64,000 nucleotides of DNA from Strix aluco. Its lineage: Eukaryota; Chordata; Aves; Strigiformes; Strigidae. Numbering within the stretch: the stretch's first letter is position 1; every line of letters starts with the position of its first letter. The notes under the pieces were generated by a model. That model saw nothing but the letters and a program-made list of their open reading frames with translations, was not told the origin of the DNA and searched no databases. This document shows, one piece after another, positions 43,701 through 57,200 of the stretch. The DNA is taken from the NCBI RefSeq assembly GCF_031877795.1, contig NC_133932.1, positions 39,260,180-39,324,179 of the forward strand, read 5' to 3'. Both the position numbers and the translations under genes were made by a program.

Positions 43701-46700
43701 TTAGCGTTTGCAAATATTTGGTTCAACTGTGAGGAATGCTCTTATATATCCGGGACTGTTCTCAGTAACCAAGTAGGGTCCTGACCCCACAAACATATCT
43801 GTGCTTGCTTTGAGTAATGAGCTATACTTAATCAGCATACTTAATACGTACAATGTGAAGAAAGTAACAGAGGTTTGAGAATCTGAGTATTCTGTTATTT
43901 GCAGTTACAAGCCTAAATATTACAGAACCTCATTTTTATGTACTTGTAATTTGCAATTACAAAATATTAAAATGGCATTTCATTCACCCTGGCATGTAGC
44001 TTTTGCTTTTTTAGAAAAAAAGCAGCCCTCTTACCATTGCATTTAAGTGAGCACACCCTTACCAATGGAAGTTCATAGCATAAGATTACATCAGTTGTGT
44101 AATAATTCTTATAAAATGCATAGTATGGAGGATTTCCTCATGATTGCTGTCTTCCGTCCTATGTATGGGACCCTTGTCCTTTTGCAGAACTGATGAGGGA
44201 CAACACAGTTTGTTTGGACAATTACAAACAAAAAAAGAAAAGGGTACCTATCCTTTCCCTTTTTTTTGGGTTTTTTTTGTTTGTCTGCCTTTGAATCACT
44301 CATCGCAGTTATTTCTTCGTTCTTTTCCCCTGCTGCTCCTCTCCTCCGAGCTCCTTCTATTTTCCAAATATTTCAGGCTTTGCCTTGTAATTTTTAGTGC
44401 TTTTCTTAAATCTTCATCTCCTGGAGTCATTTCAGCTGTGACATTTTAAAAAACAAGCTTAGCTTTTGAGCCTGCAGAGGCTTTATCAGAGAGAACTGAA
44501 GGTAAAATGAAAATCGGGGGCCTCTCAACAGTGTCTGGGAACAGTGCATTCAGTGAGTTTAGAGATGGGCACCTGGAAGGCACAAGTTAGATCAAGTGTG
44601 ATTTTTAGGTTACTTTCTTATGGAAACGAGGTTTATATGGTCATGTCATGTAGGCACAGGTACATTTGGGGGTGTATCCATGTTGTTTAATAACACTGGA
44701 ACCTAGTGACTTACTCCAGATAGGATTAAAGCTGTCAGAATAATTTAGTTCCTGTAACTTTCATGAAAATAAGTTGTGGAGCAGGGAAGATGTATCACGT
44801 ACTCCCTGGATGATGGAAAGTCTGCAGCGGGAGCTTTTGGGCAACAGCATCCACTGAGATTAAAGAGAGACCTTATGTACACCACAACTTTGGCATAGAT
44901 TTCAGTTAAAGCTTGCACGTTAGACCCTAAGGTTAACAAACTATGAGGCACAAACGTGTGGGGAACCAGGCTTTCTTAATTTTGGTGCTTGGGGAGTCAC
45001 GTGCTTTAAGATCGAGGGAGCTGTTAGATCTTTTACTGATACCATGAAAAGAGGCTGAGGAGAGTGAAGGACGGAGTACCCTTAATTACAAAGGAGACCA
45101 AGAGATGGGATTACTGGGGTGAGGGGAAGACCGCAGATGACAAATTTCTACACCTGTCATGTGTGAGGGGGGAGCTGGGGAAGAGAAAGTGGCAGGCAGG
45201 CAGGAAGGGAGGGAAAAGCAAAGGGAAGCAGGAGGAGAAAGGAAAATTCAAGTTGGGAAAGGCATCAGGAAAGGCTTTGAAGATCACTGGGAGAAGAGAT
45301 TAAAAAGAAACTAAATTAGTTTGAATTTAATCGGTACTTTCTCAGAAGAAATTGGTGAACTCCTATCCAAAGAAGTGCAGGCATAGCAGAAGGAGAACAA
45401 AGGGTTTGCAGGGAGAATCAAATTTGAAGAAGAGGCAGGTCTGGGCATGGGAACCAGTTAATTTTAAGCTCTGTTTAGTGAATGTGTCACTAATGAATGT
45501 GTCAGGGATAATGAGAGATGAAACTTGTGGTAGAAGAAGCCAGCCTGGCCACAGGAACTCGGTTAAAGATGTTGTTACACGGCGCAAGAGCAGAAATAGA
45601 GAAAGAGGCTCTTGTGAGTAAGACAGACTAAGAGTTGTATTTTTTTTTAAATGTTGTTTATTTAAGTCATTCACATGAACTTTGAGACCTGATTCACACA
45701 TCCGAGCACTCTGGATTCGCATAGTTCATTTTCTTTGCCGCTCTCTCTGCTAGGTGTACAAGTTCTTTCTCTGTTCACAAGCCCGATGTCCACGTGGCTC
45801 TGGCTGTATGGGGAAAATGGCTCAAAAACGAACTCCTGCAAAGGCTCCAGGCGGTCTAGCGAGAGGATGAAATGACTGTTTTGTTAGTGGACAAATGGTG
45901 GCAGTGTGCACAGAGTGACTAGATTCCTGAAGACGAGAGCAACTATGTTGGCTGAGCAGGGTCTTGACACAGCAGTTATGCTCAGAGGACTGAAGGCAGC
46001 CCGGACTTGCAGGAACATTTAAGTAGCCGTTTCTATTGCCAGATATTCTTTAAGTGGCCTGGCCCAGGAAAGTGCTATATAAAGCAAACTAGGCAGCATG
46101 CTACTGTTAAACCAACAGAAAGAGTGGCATGGACCTTGAAAAAATGTTGGGCTTTCCCAGTTTACCAGGGTACAGGATACTCTAGTAGATTCCCAGCTGC
46201 TGTTCTGCAGGACTACGAAACCTGAAACTAAACCTGCTTTGGTTTTGAGCTGAGCTTCCTAAGGTGAGATTTGCTCTGTATGTATCAGCTTCTTTGCCCT
46301 GCCTTGATGACCTTTGCTGTCAAATTGAGAGAGGTTGCTAAGATGATCTTTCAGATGTCTTAAGAATGAGGAGCAAGGTAAAAATGACATCATCTCAGTG
46401 CCCCAACTGAAAGGTGTCCATCCAAGCCCTTTTGCACAGCAGAGAAGCTGCAAGAGAGAAACTTTTTAAAATATCCCAACACCAAAATGGCTAAGCCACA
46501 AGGCACACAACTCTCTGAAACACCATTTCCCTGATTCTCCTGTTCGTTACTTAAGAGCAGTTTAGGGAAAACAGGGCATATTTAAACAGTGGTAAAACAC
46601 AAGGGAAGAGCTGGAATAATGCTGTTTTCTTCCAAGTGGAGAAAGGAAGCCACGTTTCAGTAAAAGGCATCTGGTACCCAACACCTTTGTTTCGAGTCAC

Positions 46701-47286
46701 GGCAGGACCTCAGGGTGGGATCCTCAAGTCCTGGGGATACGCTGCTTGCAGGGATACTGCCCTCACTCAGAGCCTGCAGTGGGACTGGGGTCTGGAGGAA
46801 GACGGGAGCAGGTTTGGAGGAGGAAGGCTCACAGCCTTCTGCTGAGCCGTTTCACCAGGCAGTTGCAGCAGGCACAGCACAGAGGAGAAGTTCCCCCTCG
46901 AGTTTCTGGGACACAGGCCTGTACTGCCTTCGGGGAGGCCTCCACTGAGACCCCCCCAGCTGCCTCCACCCCAGGCTCCCAGACTCGAGGCTCATGGGGC
47001 CCGCCGGGTCTCTCCCCGCCCGCCCCAGTCGGCCCCGTGGAGAGCCGCGGGCCTGGACTGAGGAGGAGCGGCGGGAAGACGCCTGCGGCGGCCCCCGCCT
47101 CACGGCTGCCGCCCTCTCCCCGCGTAGCCGAGCCACTTGGTATCGCCCTCCTCCCCCCCACCCCGAGGAGATGGTTTCACCTCTTCTCCCCCCCACCCCC
47201 CCCGCCACCCCGACCCGGAGAGGGGCGTGGCCGGGCCCGCTCGGGCTACGCCCCATTCATCTATATTCATAAGCGCGAGCCGGGAG

Positions 47287-47378
47287 GCGCCGGCGTAAGG
47301 AGGTGGCGCGCGGCCGCCCCGCCCCGCCGCCACCGCGGCGGGGCGGGGCGGCCGCGCGCCACCTCCCTACGCCGGCGC
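47287..47378. repeat. 92-bp near-perfect palindrome in the PKNOX1 promoter
   Basis: The arms 47287-47330 and 47335-47378 (44 nt each) are reverse complements with a single mismatch. A 4-nt spacer (CACC) separates them. Each arm contains an Sp1-like CCCCGCCCC/GGGGCGGGG and a GCGCGCGGCCGC block. A shorter outer pair, 47257-47268 and 47398-47409, is also inverted with one mismatch at nearly equal distance (18 and 19 nt), so the dyad may extend to about 153 bp. Confidence 0.95.
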
Positions 47379-47429
47379 GTGCCCCGCCCCCCGCGGTGAA
47401 TATTGATGAGGCGTGATGCGCGGCGTGGT

Positions 47430-47551
47430 GTCGTCTCGGGCGGCGCGGCCGGCGATTGGCCGGGTGCGTGTGTGCGCGGTGACGCGTGTCGCGGCGGTGC
47501 GGGTCCCGATTGCTGCAGCCGCTTGTCAGTGTGACGAAGATTGGCACCCAG
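47430..47551 (+). other. PKNOX1: PKNOX1 noncoding exon 1 (5' UTR; start approximate)
   Basis: A first exon is inferred from the CpG island and a consensus donor CCCAG|GTAAGC at 47551/47552. The 5' boundary is not visible and is set downstream of the palindrome. There is no coding potential matching PKNOX1, whose ATG lies 15.9 kb downstream. A 328-codon open frame across it is a GC artefact. Confidence 0.6.
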
Positions 47552-50500
47552 GTAAGCGCTGTCACTCAAACCCGCTCCCAGCCAGCCAGCCAGCCATCCA
47601 TCACGGCGCGCCCGCCGCCGCCGCCGCCGGCCGGGCCCAGGCGTACCACCACACCGTGGGGGGGGTGGTGGTTGAGGAAGGAGCGGGGCGGGAGAGGAGA
47701 GGGGGGGGGGCCGAGCCCGGCACGCGGAACAGCGGGGAGGGGGCACCCGCACTCCGCAACTCGCCCAAGAGGGGGGTTAGGGGCGGTGGCGGGCAGGCGC
47801 GGGGAGGGGAGGGAGGGGAGGGGAAGGGGGGGGGGGGAGCGAGGAAAATTCTGGAACGGCCGCTGTGTAACCGTTGTCTCTTGCGGGCGCGCGCCGGCGG
47901 GGGCGCGCAGGCGCCCCGCGCGCGCGGAGGGGAGGGGAGTGTAGACGGGGCGAGAGGGAGCGCGGGCCGCTGCTCGTGCGCCGCGCGGAGGGGACGCGGC
48001 GGCGGGGGGGGGGAGGAGGCGGGAGAGGGGGCGACGGGGGGGGGGGGAGGCGACGTGATTCTTAAAGGGCCAGCGCCGTGTTGGCAGGCGGTCCTTGGGG
48101 GAGGGGGGGTGGGGCAGGGTAAGGTAGAGCCGAGCGCCCGGCGGGGGCTCTCCGGGGGTCCCTCTTGCCCCCGCCTCCCCTCGCTGCCGTGCCAGGGCCC
48201 CCGGCCTCAACCCAGCCCCGAAGAGCCCTCGCCTGTGGCGGGGATGAAACGGTCGCGGCAGCTGCCGCCCCTCCGCACCTGCCCCGGCCCGGCCGGGTGC
48301 GGCCCCGGGGCGGGGGGGGGAGGGAGGGGGCTGCCGGCGGCAGTTGGGCCGCGCGTGGGCCCCGTGGGGTGCCGGCGGTGGGGGGGGGTGGGGTGGTGAC
48401 TTCCAGACCCGTCCCCTGTGCCGCTTCGTTGGCGGCGGGGTCCGGCGGAGCCCGGCCTGGCCCACGGGAGAGCGGGGGCTGGCGCGTCTTCGGCTGTGCA
48501 TCCCCCCGCGCCTCCCCGCTTATTCATAGAAAGCAGATTCTGTTAGCGGCTGGCACTTGGGGCAGTGTGCGCAGTTCTGGCGTGAGGTGGTTTCTTCCTC
48601 TCCTTTTTTTTTTTTACTTATTTTGATGTGACCTCATTGTCTCTTGGCTCGGTTATGAGGAGAGGCTTCTTGACACCTAGACAGAGCCTTCCTGAGTGTT
48701 TACACAGCCGCAATTAGGAGCTGAAACTTGACATTGCCCAGAGGCCCTGCTTATGATGTGTGTAAACAATAATAAATCAAGTGCTGGTTTTATCCTGAAA
48801 TATTGCCTCAATTAGCCACATGTCCCGGGTCTCCGTGGAGTAGTCGATAGCTTTCCCTCGTTCCCACAACGCCAGCTGTATGGCCCAGAGTTCAGCAGTT
48901 AACAGGATAAGTAGTTAACACATCTATGCGATACTATTATGTGTAACTTACTGCTATAGCTTTTTATTATTTCTTAGATATTTTCTGTTGTCCTAAATGG
49001 CAACATAGCATGTAATTTTAGAGACACGGTCATGGTGTTTTGTTTTTTTTAATCTGCTGCAGTTTGTGGCCCCTTTTTGTCATTTATGTCTAAGCAAATT
49101 ACTAGGATGGTGTTGGGGGGGAGAATGAGACTCTAGATCCAGTATGATACCCTTATAAGTAAATTTTTATGACATGCAATGAATTTTTTTTTTTGGTCAC
49201 ATGCAGTTAAGAGCTGTCCAGACAAGATTGATTTTTGTCCTTGCCCCCATTTGGAATATGATGTGTGCATTCCATTAAACAGATAGCAGGAATAGGGAGC
49301 ATGGACAATGTGTTCTGGTGTGTGGATGCTGGAAAACAGTTGAGCCAGCCTCCTATGGAGAATGGCAGGAGGGGGGTGTACATCATTTTCAGTGTATGCT
49401 AACTCTCTCATCTAATTGATTTTTTTAAAAGCTGAAGAATTCTTCCTTAGTCATTACAAAAACATGCTCATATAGTTACTGTTCATAATTTTATTCTAGA
49501 GCATGCTCTGCGCAAAGTTTCACCAGTGTAGATTGTTTGATTAGGGGAATTGTAACAACTGTAGCTTAAGGAATTTAAGCACCTCGCTGTTCTCCATACT
49601 ATGAATACACTTACAGGCTTTTCCCTTTCCTCCGTGGGATATAAACTGTTACGGTCTGCCTGTGCTATGGGGTTTTATCCCTTTAGTTATATATGTGTAG
49701 TTAAAGTGATAGGGCTTCTGCAGCTGGGTAAGTGCTGGAGTCTTGTTTAAGAATGAGTCCTGGTTAGTCCCCATTAGCTGCATATACAATTATTACGGAT
49801 TATACTGAACCAGAAAACGAATTGTTGTGATTCTGTATATTTCCAGACCTTGTCATTGCTGGAGTGTCAAGCCAACAGCAAATGCATTTTGAGTGCATTT
49901 CCTAGATAGCTCTGTAAAATAAAATTACAGAATTATCCTTTTGTGAGTCTGTGTGTAGCCATATATTATCGTTAAGTTTTCAAAAATTTGTGAGGAAAAA
50001 AACCCAAATGTTTTGCATTTATTCAGTCTGAAGAAACACTTTCACACTTTGCGGTATGCCATTGTTTTTAATCTAGCCAAAGTAATTCTGATTTGTTTTT
50101 TTATGTACTTATTTTTGGTTTATTTTATTAAGTATATGCTTTTTTTTTTACCGTTAAGTGTTACCACTTTACATATTTTCTTGTCATCTTATGATTAAAG
50201 TATCCACAGGAAAACTTCAGTGGGGGTTTCACTATGTTTTTCTTAATGGGAGCTTCAGTTAAGTGGCGAAAGGCATAGCTCCATTTACTTCATTTTCAGG
50301 GTAAATATAGGTAGTGTGGAGGCTATTGCACTGCACTGAGACTTTGAAGACTGGTAGTGTTCATTCTCATTGATCTCCTGAGTGATTTTGGGGCATGCAT
50401 TTTTTTATCTGCCCATATATCCTTCTCTGCATAAATTGAATACTAAAGCCTGGCTCATACGTGAAGTGGGTCTTGTGTAGTTGAAGTGCTTTGCTGGACT

Positions 50501-53500
50501 GGAATTTACCTTGTTACCATTTCCTATGTGCTAACAGGAAAACTGAGAATTCTTCAAATTTCTTAATCTAGATACGATTTTAAAGATTATCTTTTGAATA
50601 AAAAAATAACATTTTAAAACGCAGTCCTTTCAGTCTTCCATTAGTGTAGTTGAAAGGTGTTTAATGAAATGTACATATTCTAAATACTTCAGTCTTATAA
50701 AATGGTTATGTCTTCTGGAAGCTGTACTTTCAGAATTTTGCTTTCTGACTGTATTTTTCTCATGCCTTTCCCTGTACTGTAAATGCAGTGCTGTAATAAA
50801 GTCATAATAATTCTCTTTGCTACCACAGCAAGTTTAGAAGTGTTTAGGAGCAATTCAGTTTCCTGGAAAAGAGTAACTCTTTTGCTGTTATTAAGCCTTG
50901 TACTAACGGTCAAGGGTGAATTATCCAGAGAACCACCACTGTGATAATGGAACTGCTTGGTCTGATGGCTCTGATAATGTCCTGAATAAAGAGACATGTA
51001 GTCCAAATTGTATTTCCAAATCTTAGGATCTTAGGTAGTGGTTTGGGAGCCAAAGGTTACCTCTGCAAAACTGGCACATGTGAAAGCTTACTAAAAAGAA
51101 GGTTAATATTTTTAATTTGGTGTAAGTAAGACTGAGTTATTTTTTGTGTGTGAAATTTAAAATTCCACAAATGTTAGTTCTCTCTCTTGCAGCTGGTTAT
51201 TTCAGTCTCACTTGTTAAGAGTCTGTAGGTTTACAAATTATAAGTCTCGGGGGAGGGGGGGGAGGTATTTTACCACAGCTCAATGCTGTACAAAATGTAA
51301 AACGACTTACTACTCTTCTAAGCAAGAGGATTACAAGAGAAAGGGAAAAAGCTGCTGATAGAGTTCTTTCTTTTGCTTACTTGGTGCCAGATGTTACCAA
51401 AGTATTTTACCCAGACCATTACAGCTCTCCCCAAGTAACGGAATGCTGAAGTATTCATGTTTGTTAACATGTTCTTCACTTTGTTCAATAAGATTGTTTC
51501 ATGTCATAACTGTGGAACATGGGTATCATCAAGTGGAACTAGGCATGGAGTATAAAATAAAGACACCAAGAATCTGGATATACCAATCTTTGTTGTTAAT
51601 GGAGCACTGGCATGTTTTAATGAAGCTGGTAAAGGGCAGTAACTTGGGTCCCTTGCCAGCAGTGTGGGGATACCAAGTCCTGTATGTTGCTGAAGGACAA
51701 GAAGGAAGTTGGTGTTAGAAGTGGAAATAAAACCTAGGACTGCTTGTTGTCACATGCTTGCTTATCATCCTTCCTATGAATGCACTTGTTTATTTTTAAT
51801 ACAGCAGCTACTCCAGGCCATAACGTTCTAAATTTTTTCTACATATGCGTATAAGAGGTATTTGCTATTAAACAGGAAGGCCATTTAAATACTTAGTCAG
51901 AAGGTGATTTTTTGAAAATGGGAGCTAACTGACTGTGATAATCATGTACTGTCACTTAGCCTGCTGTACCCATGGGTCTGTAACTCATCTTCTGTGGCTG
52001 ACAGTAAATTCAGGCAAAAAAGTAGAATATGGTAGCTTACTGCTGGTGTACTAAAAGAGGGATCAATTTTTTTTATAAACCACCAAATTCCAATTTATAT
52101 TTTATTTGTGATCTTTTGGAGTTGCCTGTGTTTTTTCTTGAGGACGGAGGAAGTTAGGAAATGTGGCTATACTTCACATCCTGCTTAGCTTTTGTCAAAT
52201 TACATAGCAAACAAAGCAAAGGGGAAAGGATATTATAATATTTATTACTGAAAAATAAAGTCCAAAACTTTTATATTCAAAGGAAACAGAGGCGATTATA
52301 AAAACCAAATTGGAGCTTTACATGTTTAACATAGCTAGAGAATGTGTGTGCTGTGTTGTATGTTTTTATAGCTAAAGAACTTCCAGGTCAGTCTGTGATC
52401 ACTTAATTTATATGTGTTGTAGCTGGTTTTTGTGTGTTCTAGGCCATGATATTAGCGATGCCAGGAGTAAGGTTACCCAGTTATATTTTTCTTTTGTTTT
52501 GAGGTGGTGTTTCCAGTAGTTTATTTCTTAGTCATACTGAAACTTGCCATGATGAATGTTTGAGCAGGGTTATTCCATAAACTTTAAGCTAAAATGACTC
52601 AATATTTTGAAAATCCCTTTAAGAGAAAGTAAATATGTTAATTTAAGGAGGGGGGGTGTGCCTGTTTGTCTTGCGTAAGAGCATATCAGTGATTTCTGGA
52701 ACTAAGCATTGCTGAAGAGAGAGGGGAAGAGAGTGTAAGCATTCACACGGCGTGTATGGTGGTTCCTCAAGAAACTTCCAACAAATCATAAGCTCGTGAA
52801 AAACTGGTTCATGCATGTTACTTGGCAAATATTTATTAACTAAATTATCTGAATATTCCATGTAACACAAGTATCTTCCTGTCTGTTGGTCCTTGCATGT
52901 CACCTGACTGTGCAGTCATCATCTGGACCAAGTAGTTAAGCATGATGCATCCCACAGCAGTAGGTGATGGGTAAGTTTAATCCTAAATAGTCTTTCTTTA
53001 CCTGTGCTTCTCCCCCAAGCCCAGAATGCTTAGGCAGCAGTTGTACTCATGGAGGGATGAAGACTGGTGTTTGGGGAGAGGTGGGGAACAGCGATTGAAG
53101 CTTGGTGGAAATGCAGTAGGCCTGGGAACCTGGAAAGGATGGTACTAGCAAAATTACAAATTGTCAGAAGTGGGGGAACAAGAGAGGGCGAGAAGGAGGA
53201 CAAGCTGTATGCTGGTGTGGGAGGAACAATGGAGAAGGTGAGTAGGAGACTGAAGAGCAGAAAGAACATGGATAGAAAAGGAAGCATGAAAAGTGTTGGG
53301 AGCAGGAACAGAAGAGGCTGGAACACAGCACGTCTTCCTTGCAAAAACTAGTTGAACTGATTGCTTCTGTGTCACCATTACTGAAGAGTTGTGGAGCAGG
53401 AAAGGAAGAATTATTTAATTACCATTTTGAAAAGAAAATAACACTTCATTTTAGGGCCTAAACTTAGTAGCAAAACAAAGTTGTTCACATTTGACCAAAT

Positions 53501-54268
53501 GTTAAGAGTCAAAAGAGGGAATATTCTGGAAAAGTTACTGACTGATAGGAACCAAATTTGACAGAGGGTTGCAGAACCAGGGTTTTGTGTCACTTTAGTT
53601 TATTCAGCTCATCCAAGATAATGCTTGGTTCACTGACAGGCTCATTATTTCTGAAATCATAAAGGACATCAAAATGAAATAATTGACAATGGAACATCTT
53701 AATCTTGATGAAGTGTTTAAATGCCAAAATTGTGTAGAGGGGATTTTCTTAGGTATTCAACATCTCAAGTCCATTTTAAATGCAGTTATTAGTTAAATAA
53801 AACTCTTCTTCATTCTTTAGCTGTACTTCAGTAGCATTAGGAATTCAGTCTTTCATAGAATCATTAGAAACTATGGTTTTTATAGTAAAAATGTTGGAAA
53901 ACTTACATATGCTTACATAAACTGCTTGCTAACATTGTAATCAACAGCCATAAAGGCATAGTGAGATTGGTGGCTATTCTGTGTCTTCTTTATGAAACCA
54001 CAAAGTATATACATAAAACAAGATTAATTTCAGTTATAGTTTATTGGGTGCTGATACAGTTCATGATTAAAATGGGATTTCCTGTTGCTTTGCTTTAATT
54101 TGCCTGGAAGGATATGATAAAACGAGTGTCTCCAGAAGTAACAGTGACTGCAGGCTTGTGTGGATGTTCCAGAGGCTTCAGTGGCAAAGGAACAGAATTG
54201 AGTCTAGCACATACGCAAACCTGTTTATCCATGTGGAATGCTGGAGAAGTGTGGAGGGTGGAGTTGCC

Positions 54269-54284
54269 TTTTTTTTTTTTTTTT
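54269..54284 (+). repeat. T16 homopolymer
   Basis: A run of 16 T in the PKNOX1 5' intron. Confidence 0.85.
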
Positions 54285-57200
54285 AGATAAAATTGTGTTT
54301 GAAAAAGTAATTGAATATCATTAAGTAGGAAAGTTGTACCAAAATCAGTTCCAGCGGTGGAACTGCTGGTACGTGTCCTCTGGTATGTAAGGGGGTTTTG
54401 TTAGTCTTTCTAATGCAGTCCTCTTACCACGATAGCAGCAAGGCAGGTACTATACTGTTTTCTTGATTTGGGATCTGAAATATTATGATCACAGCACATT
54501 GGGTAATACTGAGAGGAAAAAAATACTTCTCTGTCCTGTGGCAAATAGATATGTTTGAGGATTCATGATGTGTATACCAGGATTCGCAAGCAGGAACCAT
54601 AAAAAATCCTTAAGTTTGCAGTGTTAAGAACACAGGAAAAAAACACTAAAGGAATCTTCATTTACATCAGGCATGGATGAAGGAGTGATGGTAGGTATTT
54701 TTGCTCCCTCATACCCTAATCCCAATTGCTAATTGGAGCAATTAAAGACGGGAGGTTTCCTTTCCCCTCCGTTTTGTTTTCCTTTTACCAAAATTTCTGT
54801 TTAGTCCCCTTAATTCCTTACTTTATGGAGCTAATAAAGCAGGGTCAAATTACAGTGTGAAATGGGTAGGAGAAACTGAGATGCTGCCAGAAGTTTCTTG
54901 AATTTGAGAATCTTTTAATAGAAGAAGGAGGTTTTCATTTTGCAGAAGGTAGGAGAGCAACCCAAGGATTTCTTTCTGCAATGCCAAGAGCTACCTGAAG
55001 GCAGGATACCTAGCATACTGAGGTGACATTTTATGACTAGATTGGACAGGATTTCTCATCTTTCTCTTCCTTCTTGTTAAGAAGTACTATGGTAAATTGG
55101 GGATTACACGAACCATGAACATGAACCATGATTATACATGCTTCCCAAGAAATAAGCTGGTGTAAAGACAAAGGCTGTATGCAGAATTAAGGAGCTGGAA
55201 GTTTTTCGAAAGACCCAGATGCCCTTCTGCTTTGTTGTTGTGCCTTGAGAAATTGATACTACCTTGTGCATCTGTAATATCCATTTTATCAGTTGCTCCA
55301 TATGCAATTCTAGCTTGTAAAGTGGCACATTTTTTTATAATACCCCTTTTCATACTTAGTACCTGCAGATAGGAGAATTTCCAGAATTCCTTTAGAATTC
55401 CGAAAGCAGAGTTTACACAGAGTACTAAAGGAACGCAGATCTTTCCATGAGACTATATGATGTTTGTCATGCTGTGTGACATTGTGTGGTGATGCACGGA
55501 AGATAGTCTGTGATACAAATACTTTGTATGGCTTGATAAATTCTGAAATGGGATGATACAAAAAGAGGATGCTATGAGAGATTGATGGGGCAACAAAGCA
55601 GTATATATAGTGTTGGAGAGGTCTTGCTGAATAAAGTCAGTGTTACATAGTATATATGTTCAAAATTCTTCAGGAAAAGACAGGTTGATGATAGCTTATA
55701 GTGTAGCCTGTATTTCTGAAGAAATTTAACTTCAGTGGTGGATTTTAATTTATTTTTAATTTTCAGTTTCTTAAAGTATAAAATGCATTCAGTTTTTTAA
55801 TGTAATCTCATATTGATCAAGATTAATATATAAATAACTTTATTGCACCACCAAATAGTAAAGGGAAAAAGTGACACAAAGTAAATCTCATTTTACTGCA
55901 GCCGAAAATTGGTTTTGTGGCTCTTTAGGTTTTGTCTCCCAGGGAAATTGACAGCATAGCTGTTGTCTAATAACTGTTTAGCTGTATCTGTGTAGTGCAA
56001 CTCCCTGGGGCTGGTAGTTTATTCCTGAATGGGAACATCATCTTTCTAAAAGTATAATTTTCTAAATAATGACTATACTTTGCAAGTACATAAGATAGCG
56101 GAAATGGAAGCCACCTTGCTGCTGAATAAGGAGTACACTGTCATTGAGCACAGTTTTAATAAACTTGTATGCATCAACTTCATATTGATCTGTTTGTCTT
56201 AATTGTACTGAACGTCTCTTTGTAGGCAGGTTGATGGAGATAGATAACCACTGCAGCAAAGGTAGAACGAATCCCTTGATGGCATGTTGTCATATATACT
56301 CTCTGTATTGCTTCTTTGTTATTATTTGAATCTATGAAAATATAAATGTCATGATCTTAATGTCTGCTAGTATTTGTGTATGTGAATGTGTGCACAGGTC
56401 TTTGTTTCTTACTAGCTGACGTGCAAAATGAGACAATGACTGTAAAGAGGGTTCTTCTGCGCTTGAATGAACAAGGTCATATTTTGCTTTGTAGTAAAAA
56501 CTTCAATCATGATACGCTTTTTAAGTGACAAAGCAAGTTGCCCTTGGTTTTGGTTTCACAGTTAAGTATCTTCTTTATTATGATAACATGACTTTAAAGC
56601 TTGTCTGCAAGAGGAATAAAAGGAAAAAACAAATTGGCAATAGCAATTCCAAGTTTAGGCTCCACAATGCCTTGGTGTTGTCTCCGTCCTTTAACAGGTT
56701 GCTCCCTGTTCTTGTCCCCACTGAGACACGCAAGGACATAATATGCAAGCTCAGCTCTCTCTTGTTTTCTTGTCTGATATGTTTTAGGGTAGACTCTAAT
56801 CTTAATTGCTGTCAAGTGTTTCTTGGAAGAAGACAGTATGACTGCAATGTTCTCTGGCTCCTTCTCAGCCAAACCTTTTCCTCTGCAGCATCTTTCACCT
56901 GGGCATGCATTTCTTCAGTACCTCTTTTTTTCTGCCCTTGATATCTCACACACTATCTAAAAACTTGCCTGTTTCCAGAGTTCCAGCTGAAGGCTTTGCA
57001 GGCAAGGGCTGCTTCTTAAAACATGAAATATTTTGACTGACCATATCTGGCAGCAGTGGCACAATCAGTTCTTTGCTGCAGTTGTTTCTGAATGAAGGGA
57101 GCAGGTTTTTCAGATTTGCAATAGTGAGGTAGCCCTTCTTTATGTCTGAGCAGAGACAAGGAATAGATAATCCCAGTTTATCTGGCAGTGACCTACATTC

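Larger units (their letters stand above)
36495..46960. other. Intergenic, upstream of PKNOX1
   Basis: About 10.5 kb with no gene signature. It contains a tRNA-derived SINE relic (39490-39550), an old CR1-like 3' fragment (40540-40725) and a purine-rich stretch around 45060-45300. Some AT-rich stretches (for example 43230-43450 and 43880-43980) look like unique noncoding DNA of a kind that can be conserved near developmental regulators, but conservation cannot be judged here. Confidence 0.5.
46970..48510. promoter_or_regulatory. PKNOX1: CpG island, PKNOX1 promoter
   Basis: 1.5 kb of very GC- and CpG-rich sequence with many G-runs (47660-48420) and Sp1-type boxes (CCCCGCCCC). An inverted CCAAT box (GATTGG, core 47455-47459) precedes a first exon ending at 47551. 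There is no TATA box at a useful distance. Long open frames here on both strands are a by-product of GC richness. Confidence 0.85.

Noticed and set aside
45060..45621. Basic Lys/Gly/Arg-rich frames at 45064 and 45352
   Set aside because: They translate a purine-rich low-complexity stretch. No conserved motif.
47413..48399. 328-codon plus-strand open frame in the PKNOX1 CpG island (and 311 codons on the opposite strand)
   Set aside because: Both strands stay open because GC-rich DNA lacks stop codons. The product is Gly/Arg/Pro low complexity and it crosses the consensus exon 1 donor at 47551.
53030..53351. Overlapping frames on both strands
   Set aside because: A purine-rich stretch keeps both strands open. 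No recognisable product.
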